A stretch of 64,000 nt of DNA from contig CAWJLP010000007.1 of NCBI GenBank assembly GCA_963843745.1, forward strand, positions 1,922,001-1,986,000. The letters run 5' to 3'. Position numbers and translations under genes: made by a program. The notes below the pieces were generated by a model. It did not search any database, was not told the origin of the DNA, and saw only the letters and a list, made by a program, of their open reading frames with translations. The stretch's first letter is position 1; every line of letters starts with the position of its first letter. Below, piece after piece: positions 25,695-34,165 of this stretch. Source of the stretch: Trebonia sp963843745. Its GTDB lineage: Bacteria > Actinomycetota > Actinomycetes > Streptosporangiales > Streptosporangiaceae.

Positions 25695-25919
25695 CTAGGA
25701 GGCGGGGGCGTCGCTATGCTGCGCGCCGACCCTCACCCCGGTGACGGCTCCGGTGTCGATGATCACGTCGTTGACGACGACGAGCCTGGTCCATGGCTCG
25801 GTGTCCTCGTCCTCGCTCCCCGTGACCGTGAAGATCGCGCCCGGCGGCAGCTCGCCCGTGTACCCGTCGATCCTCGGCTGGCCGCGCTCGTCGGTCCTGA
25901 TGATGAGCTGATAGTCCAT
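25695..25919 (-). CDS. small protein of unknown function
   Basis: A 74-residue acidic protein starts at ATG 25919 with GAGGGG eight bases upstream, which supports translation. The sequence is beta-rich (YQLIIRTDERGQPRIDGYTG, RLVVVNDVIIDTGAVTGVRV) without Cys, signal or membrane segment. I do not recognise the family. It lies between the LLM oxidoreductase and AHCY-like genes on the same strand. Confidence 0.6.
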   Translation of the reverse strand: MDYQLIIRTDERGQPRIDGYTGELPPGAIFTVTGSEDEDTEPWTRLVVVNDVIIDTGAVTGVRVGAQHSDAPAS

Positions 25920-25992
25920 GGATGCCCCTCACTTCCGCCTCCCCACGAAAAATACCCGGCTGTCTGGCGGGGCACCAGGGCTGGCGAGGCCG

Positions 25993-26871
25993 CTACAGCG
26001 ACGTGGCGATGAGTTCGTCCGCGACCCACCGCCCCACGTTGGCGGGGTACGGCTCTGCCGGCAGGCCGAGGGTGATGTGCCGGAAGCCGGCGTCGAGCGC
26101 TTCGCTGATCGCGTCCCGGGTGGTGCCGGGCTGGTCGTAGGAGACGTGCAGGGCGATCGAGCGGATGATGGCGGCGGGATCGCGGCCGATCTCGGTGCAG
26201 TAACGGTCCAGCAGCGCGCTGCGCTGGGCGGCGTCGGCGATGTCGCCGCCCGGGATGTTCCACAGGTCCGCGTGTTCGGCGGCCACGCGGAGCACCGCGG
26301 CCGAGCGCCCTGCGATGAGGATCGGCGGGTGCGGGTGCTGGACAGGCTTCGGGTTGCCGAACGCGCCGGTGAGATCGATGTGGGCGCCATGGAAGTCGAA
26401 CGGCGTGGTCTGTGTCCACAGCCGCCGGATGACCGTGCAGGCGTCGGCGAGGTCCTCCACGGAGTGCCGGAAGTCGTGGTAGGGCAGGCCATGTGCCTCG
26501 TACTCGCGGCGGGCCAGCGGGTGGCTGGGACGTGAGCCCGCGCCAATACCGAAAACCAGCCGTCCGCCGGAGACGATATCCACGGTCGTGGCGATCTTGG
26601 CGAGCATCGCGGGCGGCCGGAACCTGTTGCTGGTCACCAGCAGGCCCAGGCGCAGCCGTTCCGTCTGGGCGGCGAGTGCCGACAGCAGGGTCCAGCCCTC
26701 GAAGATCGGCCCGTCCGGGTCGCCGGCGATCGGCATGAGGTGATCGAACAGCCACGCGTGCTCGATCTCCCTGATGGCGTCCGCCTCACGCCAGACCCGC
26801 AGGATGTCCTGGTAGCTGACCTGCATGGGGGCGGTCGCGATTCCGAAACTGGGGACAGCTGCTTGCGGCAT
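25993..26871 (-). CDS. LLM-class F420-dependent oxidoreductase
   Basis: The 292-residue protein is a luciferase-like monooxygenase-fold enzyme. Features are AWLFDHLMPIAGDPDGP, WTLLSALAAQTERLRLGLLV, the loop VDIVSGGRLVFGIGAGSRPS, and PPILIAGRSAAVLRVAAEHA with DLWNIPGG, all characteristic of the F420-using branch. The substrate is unknown. It is divergent from the TetR gene at 27022; the long double operator at 26944-26991 lies between them, so the TetR very likely controls this gene. Confidence 0.86.
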   Translation of the reverse strand: MPQAAVPSFGIATAPMQVSYQDILRVWREADAIREIEHAWLFDHLMPIAGDPDGPIFEGWTLLSALAAQTERLRLGLLVTSNRFRPPAMLAKIATTVDIVSGGRLVFGIGAGSRPSHPLARREYEAHGLPYHDFRHSVEDLADACTVIRRLWTQTTPFDFHGAHIDLTGAFGNPKPVQHPHPPILIAGRSAAVLRVAAEHADLWNIPGGDIADAAQRSALLDRYCTEIGRDPAAIIRSIALHVSYDQPGTTRDAISEALDAGFRHITLGLPAEPYPANVGRWVADELIATSL

Positions 26872-26943
26872 GGGACTCTCCGTGAACGGAGGCGAGCCTG
26901 GGACGCGGATTGGCGCCGGCTAGCCGGATCTGGCATCCTGTAT

Positions 26944-26991
26944 AAACGGAACCATGTTCCGGTAGGAACGATACGGAACACGGTTCCGTTT
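26944..26991. promoter_or_regulatory. nested double TetR operator
   Basis: Two 18-base halves (AAACGGAACCATGTTCCG and CGGAACACGGTTCCGTTT) are inverted copies of each other with one mismatch, separated by 12 bases. Each half also contains its own CGGAAC/GTTCCG dyad. This gives two operator sites between the LLM oxidoreductase and the TetR gene, 73 and 31 bases from their starts. Binding by that TetR is inferred. Confidence 0.75.
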
Positions 26992-27021
26992 GGCAAATCA
27001 CGTGATGGAGGTAGCTGGGCA

Positions 27022-27663
27022 GTGGCCGGCGAGAACGGATCGGCTCCGGCGGCGCCGCGGAAGCGGGCCGACGCCCGGCGGAACGAGGCGACGCTGCTCG
27101 ACGCGGCCGCCGCGGCGTTCGTCGAGTCCGGCGTCAACGTGCCGGTGCGCGAGATCGCCGCCGGGGCCGGCGTCGGCGTCGGCACGATCTACCGGCACTT
27201 CCCGACGCGAGCCGACCTGATCGTCGCCGTCTACCGGCACCAGGTCGAGGCGTGCGCCGAAGCCGGCCCGGTCCTGCTGGCGCAGGCCGGTACGCCGCAC
27301 CAGGCGCTCGCCCGCTGGATCGGCATGTTCGTCGATTTCCTGGTCACCAAGCACGGCCTGGCGGAAGTGCTGCGGTCCGACGACGCGGCCTTCCTGACGC
27401 TGCACGCCTACTTCATCGACCGCCTGGTCCCGGTGGCTGGGCAACTCCTCAACGCTGCCGCCGCGGCGGGGGAGATCCGCCCTGGCCTTGACGCCTACGA
27501 ACTGCTCCGCGGCGTCGGTAACCTCTGCGTCGGGGCAGGCGGCGACCCTCGCTACAACCCACGTCACCTGGTCGAACTCCTCATCGCCGGACTGCGCGTC
27601 CAGCAGGCGAGCACGCCCGCTAGGCCAGCAGCCGCGCTCGCCCCGCACCGGGAGATTCGCTGA
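27022..27663 (+). CDS. TetR-family transcriptional regulator
   Basis: The protein of 213 residues has a TetR domain RADARRNEATLLDAAAAAFV, then VPVREIAAGAGVGVGTIYRH with FPTRADLIVAVY. The C-terminal part matches the SbtR-like group (KHGLAEVLRSDDAAF, ELLRGVGNLCVGAGGD). GTG 27022 is chosen because GGAGGT lies at 27007-27012, nine bases upstream; a longer frame from 26740 runs over the operators and the LLM gene. It ends overlapping the convergent gene at 27620 by 44 bases. Likely an autoregulated repressor of the LLM oxidoreductase. Confidence 0.87.
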   Translation: MAGENGSAPAAPRKRADARRNEATLLDAAAAAFVESGVNVPVREIAAGAGVGVGTIYRHFPTRADLIVAVYRHQVEACAEAGPVLLAQAGTPHQALARWIGMFVDFLVTKHGLAEVLRSDDAAFLTLHAYFIDRLVPVAGQLLNAAAAAGEIRPGLDAYELLRGVGNLCVGAGGDPRYNPRHLVELLIAGLRVQQASTPARPAAALAPHREIR

Positions 27664-28255
27664 GCGAGCCCGGGTAAAACTCACGGGCCGTTCTGAATAT
27701 CTCGTCAAGGGACGGCCACCAGCGGCCATGCCGCAGCGAGCCGAGGACGGTCAGCACCTCTGCCGCCTGCTCAGCCGGCTCGGCCGCGGCGGCGACGGCG
27801 ACCCGGTGCGGCCGCACCGAGCGCAGCGGTCCGAGGTAGAAGTCCGGCGGCTGCCCGTCGCCAGGCGCGGCCTGGACCGCCGCCTCGGCGAGCACCAGGT
27901 AGTAGTCGGGCAGCTCGAACTGGCCGGCCCGCCAGGCCGCCAGCGCCTCCGCCGCGCGCAGCTCGAACGCCTCGCTGCCCGCCGTCGGCCGCCCCGTCTT
28001 TTGTGGGGCCTCCCGCGGTATCTCCCACATGGCGCGCCACTCGGCGGCGACCGCCGCCAGCGGGTCGGCCGCGACCAGCACGTAGGGGGAGGAGATCCCG
28101 GCGGCCCTGCGCAGCGCGCCCGCGGCCGCGTCGAGCCCGTCGGCGGAGTCCTCCGGCCGGACGAGCACCACGTTCATGGACTGGCCGACGGCGGCGAGCA
28201 GCCCGTCGCTGGCGTGGCCTGCCAGCACCACCACGGTCGCCGGATTGCGCCTCAC
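27620..28255 (-). CDS. protein of unknown function
   Basis: This 211-residue protein begins with a Rossmann-like strand NPATVVVLAGHASDGLLAA and SMNVVLVRPEDSADGLDAA, then SPYVLVAADPLAAVAAEWRA; the second half has LPDYYLVLAEAAVQA and a Trp-containing RHGRWWPSLDEIFRTAREFY. Codon bias is normal for the genome. I cannot assign a family. The gene converges on the TetR gene with a 44-base overlap and is divergent from uvrA with 216 bases between. Confidence 0.6.
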   Translation of the reverse strand: MRRNPATVVVLAGHASDGLLAAVGQSMNVVLVRPEDSADGLDAAAGALRRAAGISSPYVLVAADPLAAVAAEWRAMWEIPREAPQKTGRPTAGSEAFELRAAEALAAWRAGQFELPDYYLVLAEAAVQAAPGDGQPPDFYLGPLRSVRPHRVAVAAAAEPAEQAAEVLTVLGSLRHGRWWPSLDEIFRTAREFYPGSLSESPGAGRARLLA

Positions 28256-28471
28256 CGGCCCGATAATAGCGCCGGTGACCGGGCCTGCCGTGCCGTAGTC
28301 TGGAGGGTACGGCTGGCCCGGCGGGGCGCGGAGGGCGCACGGGCATAACGGGAGTCTCTCCGGCGCTATAAATCCGGGTTCCGTACTCGGGCGGAAATGT
28401 CAGACCCCCTCGCTACCATGGCGAGGCGTTGAGTCGACCCAGGATTGAATTGACGAAGAGAAGAGCGCGCA

Positions 28472-31333
28472 GTGGCTGACCGGCTTGTCGTTCGCGGCGC
28501 ACGCGAGCACAACCTGAAGGATGTCTCCCTCGATCTGCCGCGTGACGCCATGATCGTGTTCACCGGGCTGTCCGGATCGGGCAAGTCCAGCCTGGCCTTT
28601 GACACGATCTTCGCTGAGGGGCAGCGCAGGTACGTGGAGTCGCTGTCCGCGTACGCCAGGCAGTTCCTCGGCCAGATGGACAAGCCGGACGTGGACTTCA
28701 TCGACGGGCTGTCCCCGGCCGTCTCGATCGACCAGAAGGCGGCGAGCCGTAACCCCAGGTCCACCGTCGGCACGATCACCGAGGTGTACGACTACCTGCG
28801 GCTGCTGTACGCCCGGGTGGGCAAGCCGCACTGCCCGCTGTGCGGCAGGCCGATCGCCAGGCAGACCCCGCAGCAGATCGTGGACCGGGTCCTCGAGCTG
28901 GAGGAAGGCACCAGGTTCCAGGTACTCGCGCCGGTGGTGCGCGGCCGCAAGGGCGAGTACGGCGAGCTGCTGCGCGAGCTGCAGACCAAGGGCTACTCCC
29001 GGGCGCGGGTGGACGGCACGGTCATCCGCCTCGACGAGGCGACGAGCAGCGCGCTGCCCGCGCTGAAGAAGTACGAGAAGCACGACATCGAGGTGGTCGT
29101 CGACCGGCTCGCGGTGAAGGACACCGCCAGGCGGCGGCTGACCGACAGCGTGGAGACCGCGCTCGGGCTGGCCGGCGGCGTGGTCATCCTCGACTTCGTC
29201 GACCTGCCGGACACCGACCCGCACCGGGAGCGGATGTATTCCGAGCACCTGGCGTGCCTGTACGACGACCTGTCCTTCGACGAGCTGGAACCGAGGTCGT
29301 TCTCGTTCAACTCGCCGTGGGGTGCCTGCCCGGACTGCACCGGGCTCGGCACCCGGATGGAGGTCGACCCAGAGCTGATCGTCCCGGACCCGGCCAAGTC
29401 CCTCGCCGACGGCGCGATCGCGCCGTGGGCGGGCGGCCACGTCAGCGACTACTTCGACCGGCTGATCGAGGCGCTGGCGGAAACCATCGGGTTCCGGCTG
29501 GACACCCCGTGGGAGCGGCTGCCGGCCAAGGCGAAGACCGCCCTGCTCAAGGGCTACGACGCCCAGGTCCACGTGCGGTACAAGAACAGGTACGGCCGGG
29601 AGCGCTCGTACTACACGAACTTCGAGGGCGCGATCACGTACGTCGAGCGGCGGCACGCCGAGGCGGAGAGTGACTCCAGCCGGGAGAAGTTCGCCGGGTT
29701 CATGCGCGAGGTGCCGTGCCCGTCCTGCGGCGGCTCCCGGCTCAAGCCGGTTTCGCTGGCCGTGACGGTGGACAGCAAGTCGATCGCGGCCCTGTGCGCC
29801 CAGCCGATCGGCGAGCTCGCCAAGAACCTGCTCAACCTCGACCTGTCCGAGCGGGACATGCAGATCGCGCGGCTGATCTTGAAGGAGGTCAACGCGCGGC
29901 TCGGCTTCCTGCTCGACGTCGGGCTCGACTACCTCACGCTCGACCGGGCGTCCGCGACGCTGGCCGGGGGAGAGGCGCAGCGGATCAGGCTGGCCACCCA
30001 GATCGGGTCCGGCCTGGTCGGCGTGCTGTACGTGCTCGACGAGCCGTCCATCGGGCTGCACCAGCGGGACAACCACCGGCTGCTCGAGACGCTGCTGCGG
30101 CTGCGCGACCTGGGCAACACGCTGATCGTCGTCGAGCACGACGAGGACACGATCAGGGCCGCCGACTGGGTGGTGGACATCGGACCGGGCGCCGGCGAGC
30201 ACGGCGGCCACGTCGTGGTCACCGGGCCCGTGGAGGACCTGCTGGCCAGCGAGGACTCGCTGACCGGCGCGTACCTGTCCGGCCGCCGGGAGATCCCGGT
30301 GCCGAAGGTGCGCCGCACGCCGGTCAAGAGCCGCGAGCTGGTGGTCAAGGGCGCCGCCGAGCACAACCTCAAGAACGTCGACGTCACGTTCCCGCTGGGC
30401 TGCTTCATCGCGGTCACCGGCGTGTCGGGGTCGGGGAAATCGACCCTCGTCAATGACATCCTGTACCGGGCGCTGGCCAGGGAGCTGCACGGCGCGCGCA
30501 CCGTGCCGGGCAAGCACGTCCGGGTCACGGGCATGCAGCACCTGGACAAGGTGGTGCACGTGGACCAGGGGCCGATCGGCCGCACGCCGCGGTCCAACCC
30601 GGCGACGTACACCGGGGTGTTCGACCACATCAGGAAGCTGTTCGCGACCACGACCGAGGCGAAGATCCGCGGCTACCAGCAGGGCAGGTTCTCGTTCAAC
30701 GTGAAGGGCGGCCGCTGCGAGGCCTGCTCTGGCGACGGCACGATCAAGATCGAGATGCAGTTCCTGCCGGACGTGTACGTGCCGTGCGAGGTCTGCCACG
30801 GCGCCAGGTACAACCACGACACGCTGCAGGTGCATTACAAGGGGAAGTCGATCGCCGAGGTGCTCGACATGCCGATCGAGGAGGCGGCGACGTTCTTCGA
30901 GGCGATCCCGGCGATCCACCGGCACCTGAAGACGCTCGTCGACGTCGGCCTCGGCTACGTGCGGCTCGGCCAGCCCGCGACCACGCTGTCCGGCGGTGAG
31001 GCGCAGCGCGTCAAGCTCGCGTCGGAACTGCAGCGCAGGTCGACAGGACGCACGATCTACGTGCTGGACGAGCCTACTACCGGCCTGCACTTCGAGGACA
31101 TCCGCAAGCTGCTCGGCGTGCTCACCAAGCTGGTCGAGAGCGGCAACACGGTGATCGTCATCGAGCACAACCTCGACGTGATCAAGTCCGCGGACTGGCT
31201 CATCGACATGGGCCCCGAGGGCGGCTCGGGCGGCGGCGCCATCATCGCGACCGGCTCCCCTGAGCAGGTCGCGGCCAACGACAAGAGCTACACCGGCCAG
31301 TTCCTGAAGCCCCTCCTGTCACGGGCGCGTTGA
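28472..31333 (+). CDS. uvrA: excinuclease ABC subunit A
   Basis: UvrA is the damage-recognition ATPase of nucleotide excision repair and loads UvrB. The 953-residue protein contains both ABC modules: Walker A GLSGSGKSS at residues 32-40 and GVSGSGKST near 650, signature loops TLAGGEAQRIRLA and TLSGGEAQRVKLA, and Walker B YVLDEPSIGLH and YVLDEPTTGLH. The zinc modules are visible as CPLCGRP, CPDCTGLG, CPSCGGSRLK and the pair CEACSGDG / CEVCHG. GTG 28472 gives the usual N terminus ADRLVVRGAREHNL. No actinobacterial SOS box (TCGAAC-N4-GTTCGA) was noticed upstream. It is followed by a perfect palindrome and then the LexA-like gene. Confidence 0.97.
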   Translation: MADRLVVRGAREHNLKDVSLDLPRDAMIVFTGLSGSGKSSLAFDTIFAEGQRRYVESLSAYARQFLGQMDKPDVDFIDGLSPAVSIDQKAASRNPRSTVGTITEVYDYLRLLYARVGKPHCPLCGRPIARQTPQQIVDRVLELEEGTRFQVLAPVVRGRKGEYGELLRELQTKGYSRARVDGTVIRLDEATSSALPALKKYEKHDIEVVVDRLAVKDTARRRLTDSVETALGLAGGVVILDFVDLPDTDPHRERMYSEHLACLYDDLSFDELEPRSFSFNSPWGACPDCTGLGTRMEVDPELIVPDPAKSLADGAIAPWAGGHVSDYFDRLIEALAETIGFRLDTPWERLPAKAKTALLKGYDAQVHVRYKNRYGRERSYYTNFEGAITYVERRHAEAESDSSREKFAGFMREVPCPSCGGSRLKPVSLAVTVDSKSIAALCAQPIGELAKNLLNLDLSERDMQIARLILKEVNARLGFLLDVGLDYLTLDRASATLAGGEAQRIRLATQIGSGLVGVLYVLDEPSIGLHQRDNHRLLETLLRLRDLGNTLIVVEHDEDTIRAADWVVDIGPGAGEHGGHVVVTGPVEDLLASEDSLTGAYLSGRREIPVPKVRRTPVKSRELVVKGAAEHNLKNVDVTFPLGCFIAVTGVSGSGKSTLVNDILYRALARELHGARTVPGKHVRVTGMQHLDKVVHVDQGPIGRTPRSNPATYTGVFDHIRKLFATTTEAKIRGYQQGRFSFNVKGGRCEACSGDGTIKIEMQFLPDVYVPCEVCHGARYNHDTLQVHYKGKSIAEVLDMPIEEAATFFEAIPAIHRHLKTLVDVGLGYVRLGQPATTLSGGEAQRVKLASELQRRSTGRTIYVLDEPTTGLHFEDIRKLLGVLTKLVESGNTVIVIEHNLDVIKSADWLIDMGPEGGSGGGAIIATGSPEQVAANDKSYTGQFLKPLLSRAR

Positions 31334-31356
31334 TCAGGGCCGTAACGCCTCTGGCA

Positions 31357-31400
31357 TCAGCCTGTCTATTGCGCAATTAATTGCGCAATAGACAGGCTGA
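31357..31400. terminator. perfect 44-bp palindrome after uvrA
   Basis: The two 22-base arms (left arm beginning TCAGCCTGTCTATTGCGCAA) are fully complementary with no unpaired loop. It contains ATTGCGCAAT twice. It lies 23 bases after the uvrA stop and 44 bases before the LexA-like gene, so a terminator or an operator for that LexA-like protein are both possible. A short run of T (TTTT) follows three bases after it. Confidence 0.7.
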
Positions 31401-31444
31401 ACTTTTGCTTTGCAGATTATGGCCGGGATGGCACGCTATTACCC

Positions 31445-32119
31445 ATGAGCGCGGAAACGCCGGGAAAGCCGGATCCTGATCGCGTGCTGACCTGGCGGCA
31501 GCACAAAATCCTCCGTGTCATCAGGGACTCGGTGCAGCGGCGCGGCTATCCGCCGTCCCTGCGTGAGATCGGTGACGCGGTCGGGCTCGCCAGCATCTCC
31601 AGCGTCTCCTACCAATTGACCGCGCTCGAACGGAAGGGTTATCTGCGGCGGAACGGCCGCAGGCCGCGCACCGCGGAAGTCCGGCTGCCGTCCCGGCCGA
31701 TGGTCCCGGAACAGCGAAAGAATCCCCCCGCTTATGTGCCGATGGTGAGACGGATTACCCCCGGCGTCCCTATGCTGGCCGACGAACAAATCGACGACAT
31801 TGTCCCGCTGCCCAGGCGGCTGGTCGGCGAGGGCACGGTGTTCCTGCTGGAAATGGCCGGCAATTCCATGATCAGCGCCGCGATCGCCGACGGCGACTGG
31901 CTCGTCGTCCGTCAGCAAGCGGACGCGGCGGACGGAGACATCGTCGCCGCCATGATCGACGGCGAGACCACCGTGCGCAGGTTCAAGCGGAGCGACGGGC
32001 ACGCGTGGCTGATCCCGCACCACCCGGCCTACGTGCCGCTGCTCGCCGACGACGCCACCATCCTCGGCACGGTGGTGGCCGTGGCGCGCCGCGTCACCGC
32101 CACGCCGTCAGCGCCGTAA
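31445..32119 (+). CDS. LexA-like repressor with degenerate autoprotease
   Basis: The 224-residue protein has the whole LexA layout: an N-terminal winged helix (RRGYPPSLREIGDAVGLASI, SSVSYQLTALERKGYLRR) and a C-terminal S24 peptidase-like domain (MAGNSMISAAIADGDWLVV). Ser141 is present. However, the general-base Lys of LexA (TVKxF in mycobacterial LexA) is Arg178 (TTVRRFKR), and the scissile Ala-Gly is Pro106-Gly107 (RRITPGVPML). Both changes should prevent normal RecA-stimulated self-cleavage, by analogy with Escherichia coli LexA K156 and A84-G85. It follows uvrA after a perfect palindrome. No SOS box was seen upstream. I therefore call it LexA-like, not lexA. Confidence 0.85.
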   Translation: MSAETPGKPDPDRVLTWRQHKILRVIRDSVQRRGYPPSLREIGDAVGLASISSVSYQLTALERKGYLRRNGRRPRTAEVRLPSRPMVPEQRKNPPAYVPMVRRITPGVPMLADEQIDDIVPLPRRLVGEGTVFLLEMAGNSMISAAIADGDWLVVRQQADAADGDIVAAMIDGETTVRRFKRSDGHAWLIPHHPAYVPLLADDATILGTVVAVARRVTATPSAP

Positions 32120-32129
32120 ACCCCGGCCG

Positions 32130-32408
32130 CTATCCGCCGGCTCCGTAGGCGCCGAGCGTCGTGGTGAACGCGCCGGGGGACTGAGCGATGCTGCCGCACA
32201 TCGGCTGCGCCGCCAGTTGCGCGCCGCCGGAACATCCGGTGTCCCTGGCGGCCGGCCACATCGACAGCCAGGCGAGGTGCTTGCTCGCGGCGAACGCTAC
32301 GAGCTGCCGGGCATTGGCGAGCGTGACGACCTCGCCGGTGACGTCGTTGACGCCGATCATCGGGGTGACCGCGATCCTGGGATGGCGTTACCGCCAGCGC
32401 GGGTACGG
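32130..32408 (-). pseudogene. C-terminal remnant of a GH18-type chitinase
   Basis: The minus strand reads RIAVTPMIGVNDVTGEVVTL, then ANARQLVAFAASKHLAWLSM and WPAARDTGC, the usual end of a family 18 glycosyl hydrolase of actinomycetes, including the Trp of the last barrel strand. A stop codon lies just upstream in frame, and no catalytic DxxDxDxE segment is present. ATG at 32360 would give only 76 residues. I take it as a deletion remnant. It ends 10 bases from the LexA-like stop. Confidence 0.6.
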
Positions 32409-33088
32409 TGACTGCCGTGGAGATCATGACCAGCGCCGGCCCGGCGCACGTGGTGGTCGAAGAGCCCGCGGGGCGGCCGCGCTTCCTGGCCGTGCTCACG
32501 CACGGGGCGGGCGGCACGCCGGACACGCCGGACGTGCTCGCGGTCCGCGACGTCGCCCGCGGGTTCGGCGCGGTCACCGCGCTGGTCACCCAGCCGTACC
32601 GGGTCAGGGGCGGCCGCGCGCCGGGATCGGCGGCCAGGCAGGACACCGCCTGGGCGGAGATCGTGGCGGCGCTCGGCGGCGGCGGCCTGCCGCTGGTGCA
32701 GGGCGGCCGCAGCAACGGGGCGCGGGTCGTGTGCAGGACCGCGCGGCAGGCGGGCGCCGCGGGCGTGATCGCGCTGGCGTTTCCACTGCACCCACCCGGG
32801 CGCCCGGGGCAGCCCGGCAAGTCACGGGACGCGGAACTGCGCGCAGCCGGTACGAGAGTGCTGGTGCTGAACGGAGACCGGGATCCCTTCGGGATCCCCG
32901 AGCCGGACGACGCCACCCGCGTCGTCGTGCTCCCGGGGGAAACTCATGCCCTCTCGAAGAATCCGGCGGCGATCGGCGAAGCCGTCGCCCGCTGGCTGGG
33001 CACGCTCCCCGGGATTGGCAGCCGGCCGCCCTCTGTCAGCGGCCAGGCGCCCCCCGGTAGCTGGCCTGGTCAGGCCGCGGGGGCCTGA
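32408..33088 (+). CDS. alpha/beta hydrolase (KANL3/Tex30-like)
   Basis: The 226-residue protein has the alpha/beta hydrolase pattern of the KANL3/Tex30-type family: FLAVLTHGAGGTPDTPDVLA near the start, the nucleophile elbow LVQGGRSNGARVVCRTA (G-x-S-N-G), the acid strand RVLVLNGDRDPFGIP and the His in VVLPGETHALSKN. It probably hydrolyses an ester, but no substrate is known. The start is a GTG at 32408; another GTG at 32417 is possible. The C-terminal tail after residue 200 is Pro-rich and unmatched. Confidence 0.78.
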   Translation: MTAVEIMTSAGPAHVVVEEPAGRPRFLAVLTHGAGGTPDTPDVLAVRDVARGFGAVTALVTQPYRVRGGRAPGSAARQDTAWAEIVAALGGGGLPLVQGGRSNGARVVCRTARQAGAAGVIALAFPLHPPGRPGQPGKSRDAELRAAGTRVLVLNGDRDPFGIPEPDDATRVVVLPGETHALSKNPAAIGEAVARWLGTLPGIGSRPPSVSGQAPPGSWPGQAAGA

Positions 33089-33276
33089 GGGCCGGAACAG
33101 TTGGGACGGTGCGGGGCGATGGTTGCCCCATTGGGCAGTAGTTCACCGGTGTCGTCGAAGATGACGACACCGTTGCACAGCAGGCTCCAGCCCTGCTCCG
33201 GGTGACTCGCTATCGTGTGTGCCGCTTCGCGGTCGGGTGCTGATGCATCCGGGCAAGGCGGATTGTGCGGGCACAT
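33070..33276 (-). CDS. DUF5999 family small protein
   Basis: The 68-residue protein starts with the Cys-rich MCPHNPPCPDASAPDREAAH and continues TIASHPEQGWSLLCNGVVIF, ending with APHRP; this is the typical DUF5999 protein common in streptomycetes and relatives. ATG 33276 has AGGAGG seven bases upstream, which rejects the longer frame from 33378. Function unknown; the two N-terminal Cys and His could bind a metal. It overlaps the end of the convergent hydrolase by 19 bases. Confidence 0.85.
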   Translation of the reverse strand: MCPHNPPCPDASAPDREAAHTIASHPEQGWSLLCNGVVIFDDTGELLPNGATIAPHRPNCSGPQAPAA

Positions 33277-33715
33277 GTCAGTGCCTCCTGGTTTTCTTCT
33301 GCAGACCACGGTCTTCGTGCTACTTGGCCTGGCGCGTGACCCCCCGCATCGCGGTATCACGCGCTTGCCCCTCACCAAGTGGCCTAGACCACTTACCCCA
33401 ACTGTGCCCCGCTACGCCGGTTCGCGCAAGCAACTTGGCCGCGGTTTGAGCTGAGTTTTCCTTTTATTGATACGCGCAGGCCACGGCAATGGTTCAAACC
33501 TCTGGGACCGCTCACCGGGGTGTTGCGCGACCGTTATCGCATCGCGTCCGTGCCGTCACTGCCGATCTGGCCGTCCCCGAAAGAACTGTCACCAACTGTA
33601 CCGAACGGCCGCGACTGACTGCGTCACGTCACCATTTTTTAGCCCGTGGCACAACGTCGCACGTGAGGTTCTGTTTCCCGGGCATGTCGACCACCGCGGG
33701 GCAGACCGCGTCAGG
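33277..33715. other. non-coding gap of about 440 bases
   Basis: Between the DUF5999 start and the end of the gene at 33716 I see no supported gene. The stretch is less GC-rich than its surroundings (for example TTTTCCTTTTATTGATACG near 33455) and contains stop codons in most frames. It must hold the promoter of the DUF5999 gene. No strong hairpin or repeat was noticed. Confidence 0.5.
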
Positions 33716-34111
33716 CTAGACGGCCGGCTGGCGCGGCACCTCGGGGATGTGGTTCATCCGGTGGTTCTCGCGGAGCGTCAGCAGCCGCTCGGCCTCCCTG
33801 GTCAGCGTCCGGACGGCCGGCGTGGCCCTGGCCTTGCGCGCGAAGATCCTGTCCTCGTAGCCGCGGGGGCCGATCTCGGCGCGCTGCGCGGCGTAGGTGG
33901 CCCGCATCGCGGCCGTGAGCGCGGCGTCGAGGTCCGTCGCCAGCCGGTGCAGCTCGGTGACCGGGGCGCGGCGCTCCTGTCCCTGCCGCAGCGCGATGTC
34001 CGCCGCGCGCGCCGCGTCGAGCAGCCTGCCGCGCTGCGCCGCCGCGGAGACGTCCGCCGCGTACCTCTCCAGCGCCTCCTGGCTGGGCTTGTAACTCCCG
34101 GGCTTGTGCAT
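33716..34111 (-). CDS. small basic helical protein of unknown function
   Basis: A 131-residue, largely helical, Arg- and Ala-rich protein begins MHKPGSYKPSQEALERYAAD and has QRGRLLDAARAADIALRQGQ and a long helix ATDLDAALTAAMRATYAAQR. No catalytic motif, signal peptide or membrane segment is visible. I do not recognise the family. It is 55 bases downstream of the Clp-N protein gene on the same strand and may share its transcript. Confidence 0.6.
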   Translation of the reverse strand: MHKPGSYKPSQEALERYAADVSAAAQRGRLLDAARAADIALRQGQERRAPVTELHRLATDLDAALTAAMRATYAAQRAEIGPRGYEDRIFARKARATPAVRTLTREAERLLTLRENHRMNHIPEVPRQPAV

Positions 34112-34165
34112 CCGTGTTCCGTACCTCCGTGTCGGCCCGCACCGTAGGTTACGCCAGCGCCGAGA

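Noticed and set aside
28256..28471. SOS box upstream of uvrA
   Set aside because: I looked for TCGAAC-N4-GTTCGA-like symmetry and found none convincing in the 216-base gap.
28400..31168. Long open frame of 922 codons on the minus strand opposite uvrA
   Set aside because: It mirrors the uvrA codons, is rich in Arg, Val, Asp and His as expected for an antisense frame in GC-rich DNA, has no domain and no ribosome site.
31445..32119. Naming the gene lexA
   Set aside because: The catalytic Lys and the cleavage-site Ala are both replaced, so equivalence with the SOS repressor is not supported.
33467..34147. Plus-strand frame of 226 codons in and beyond the 33.3-33.7 kb gap
   Set aside because: Its second half is opposite the gene at 33716-34111, the first half has poor codon bias and the start has no ribosome site.
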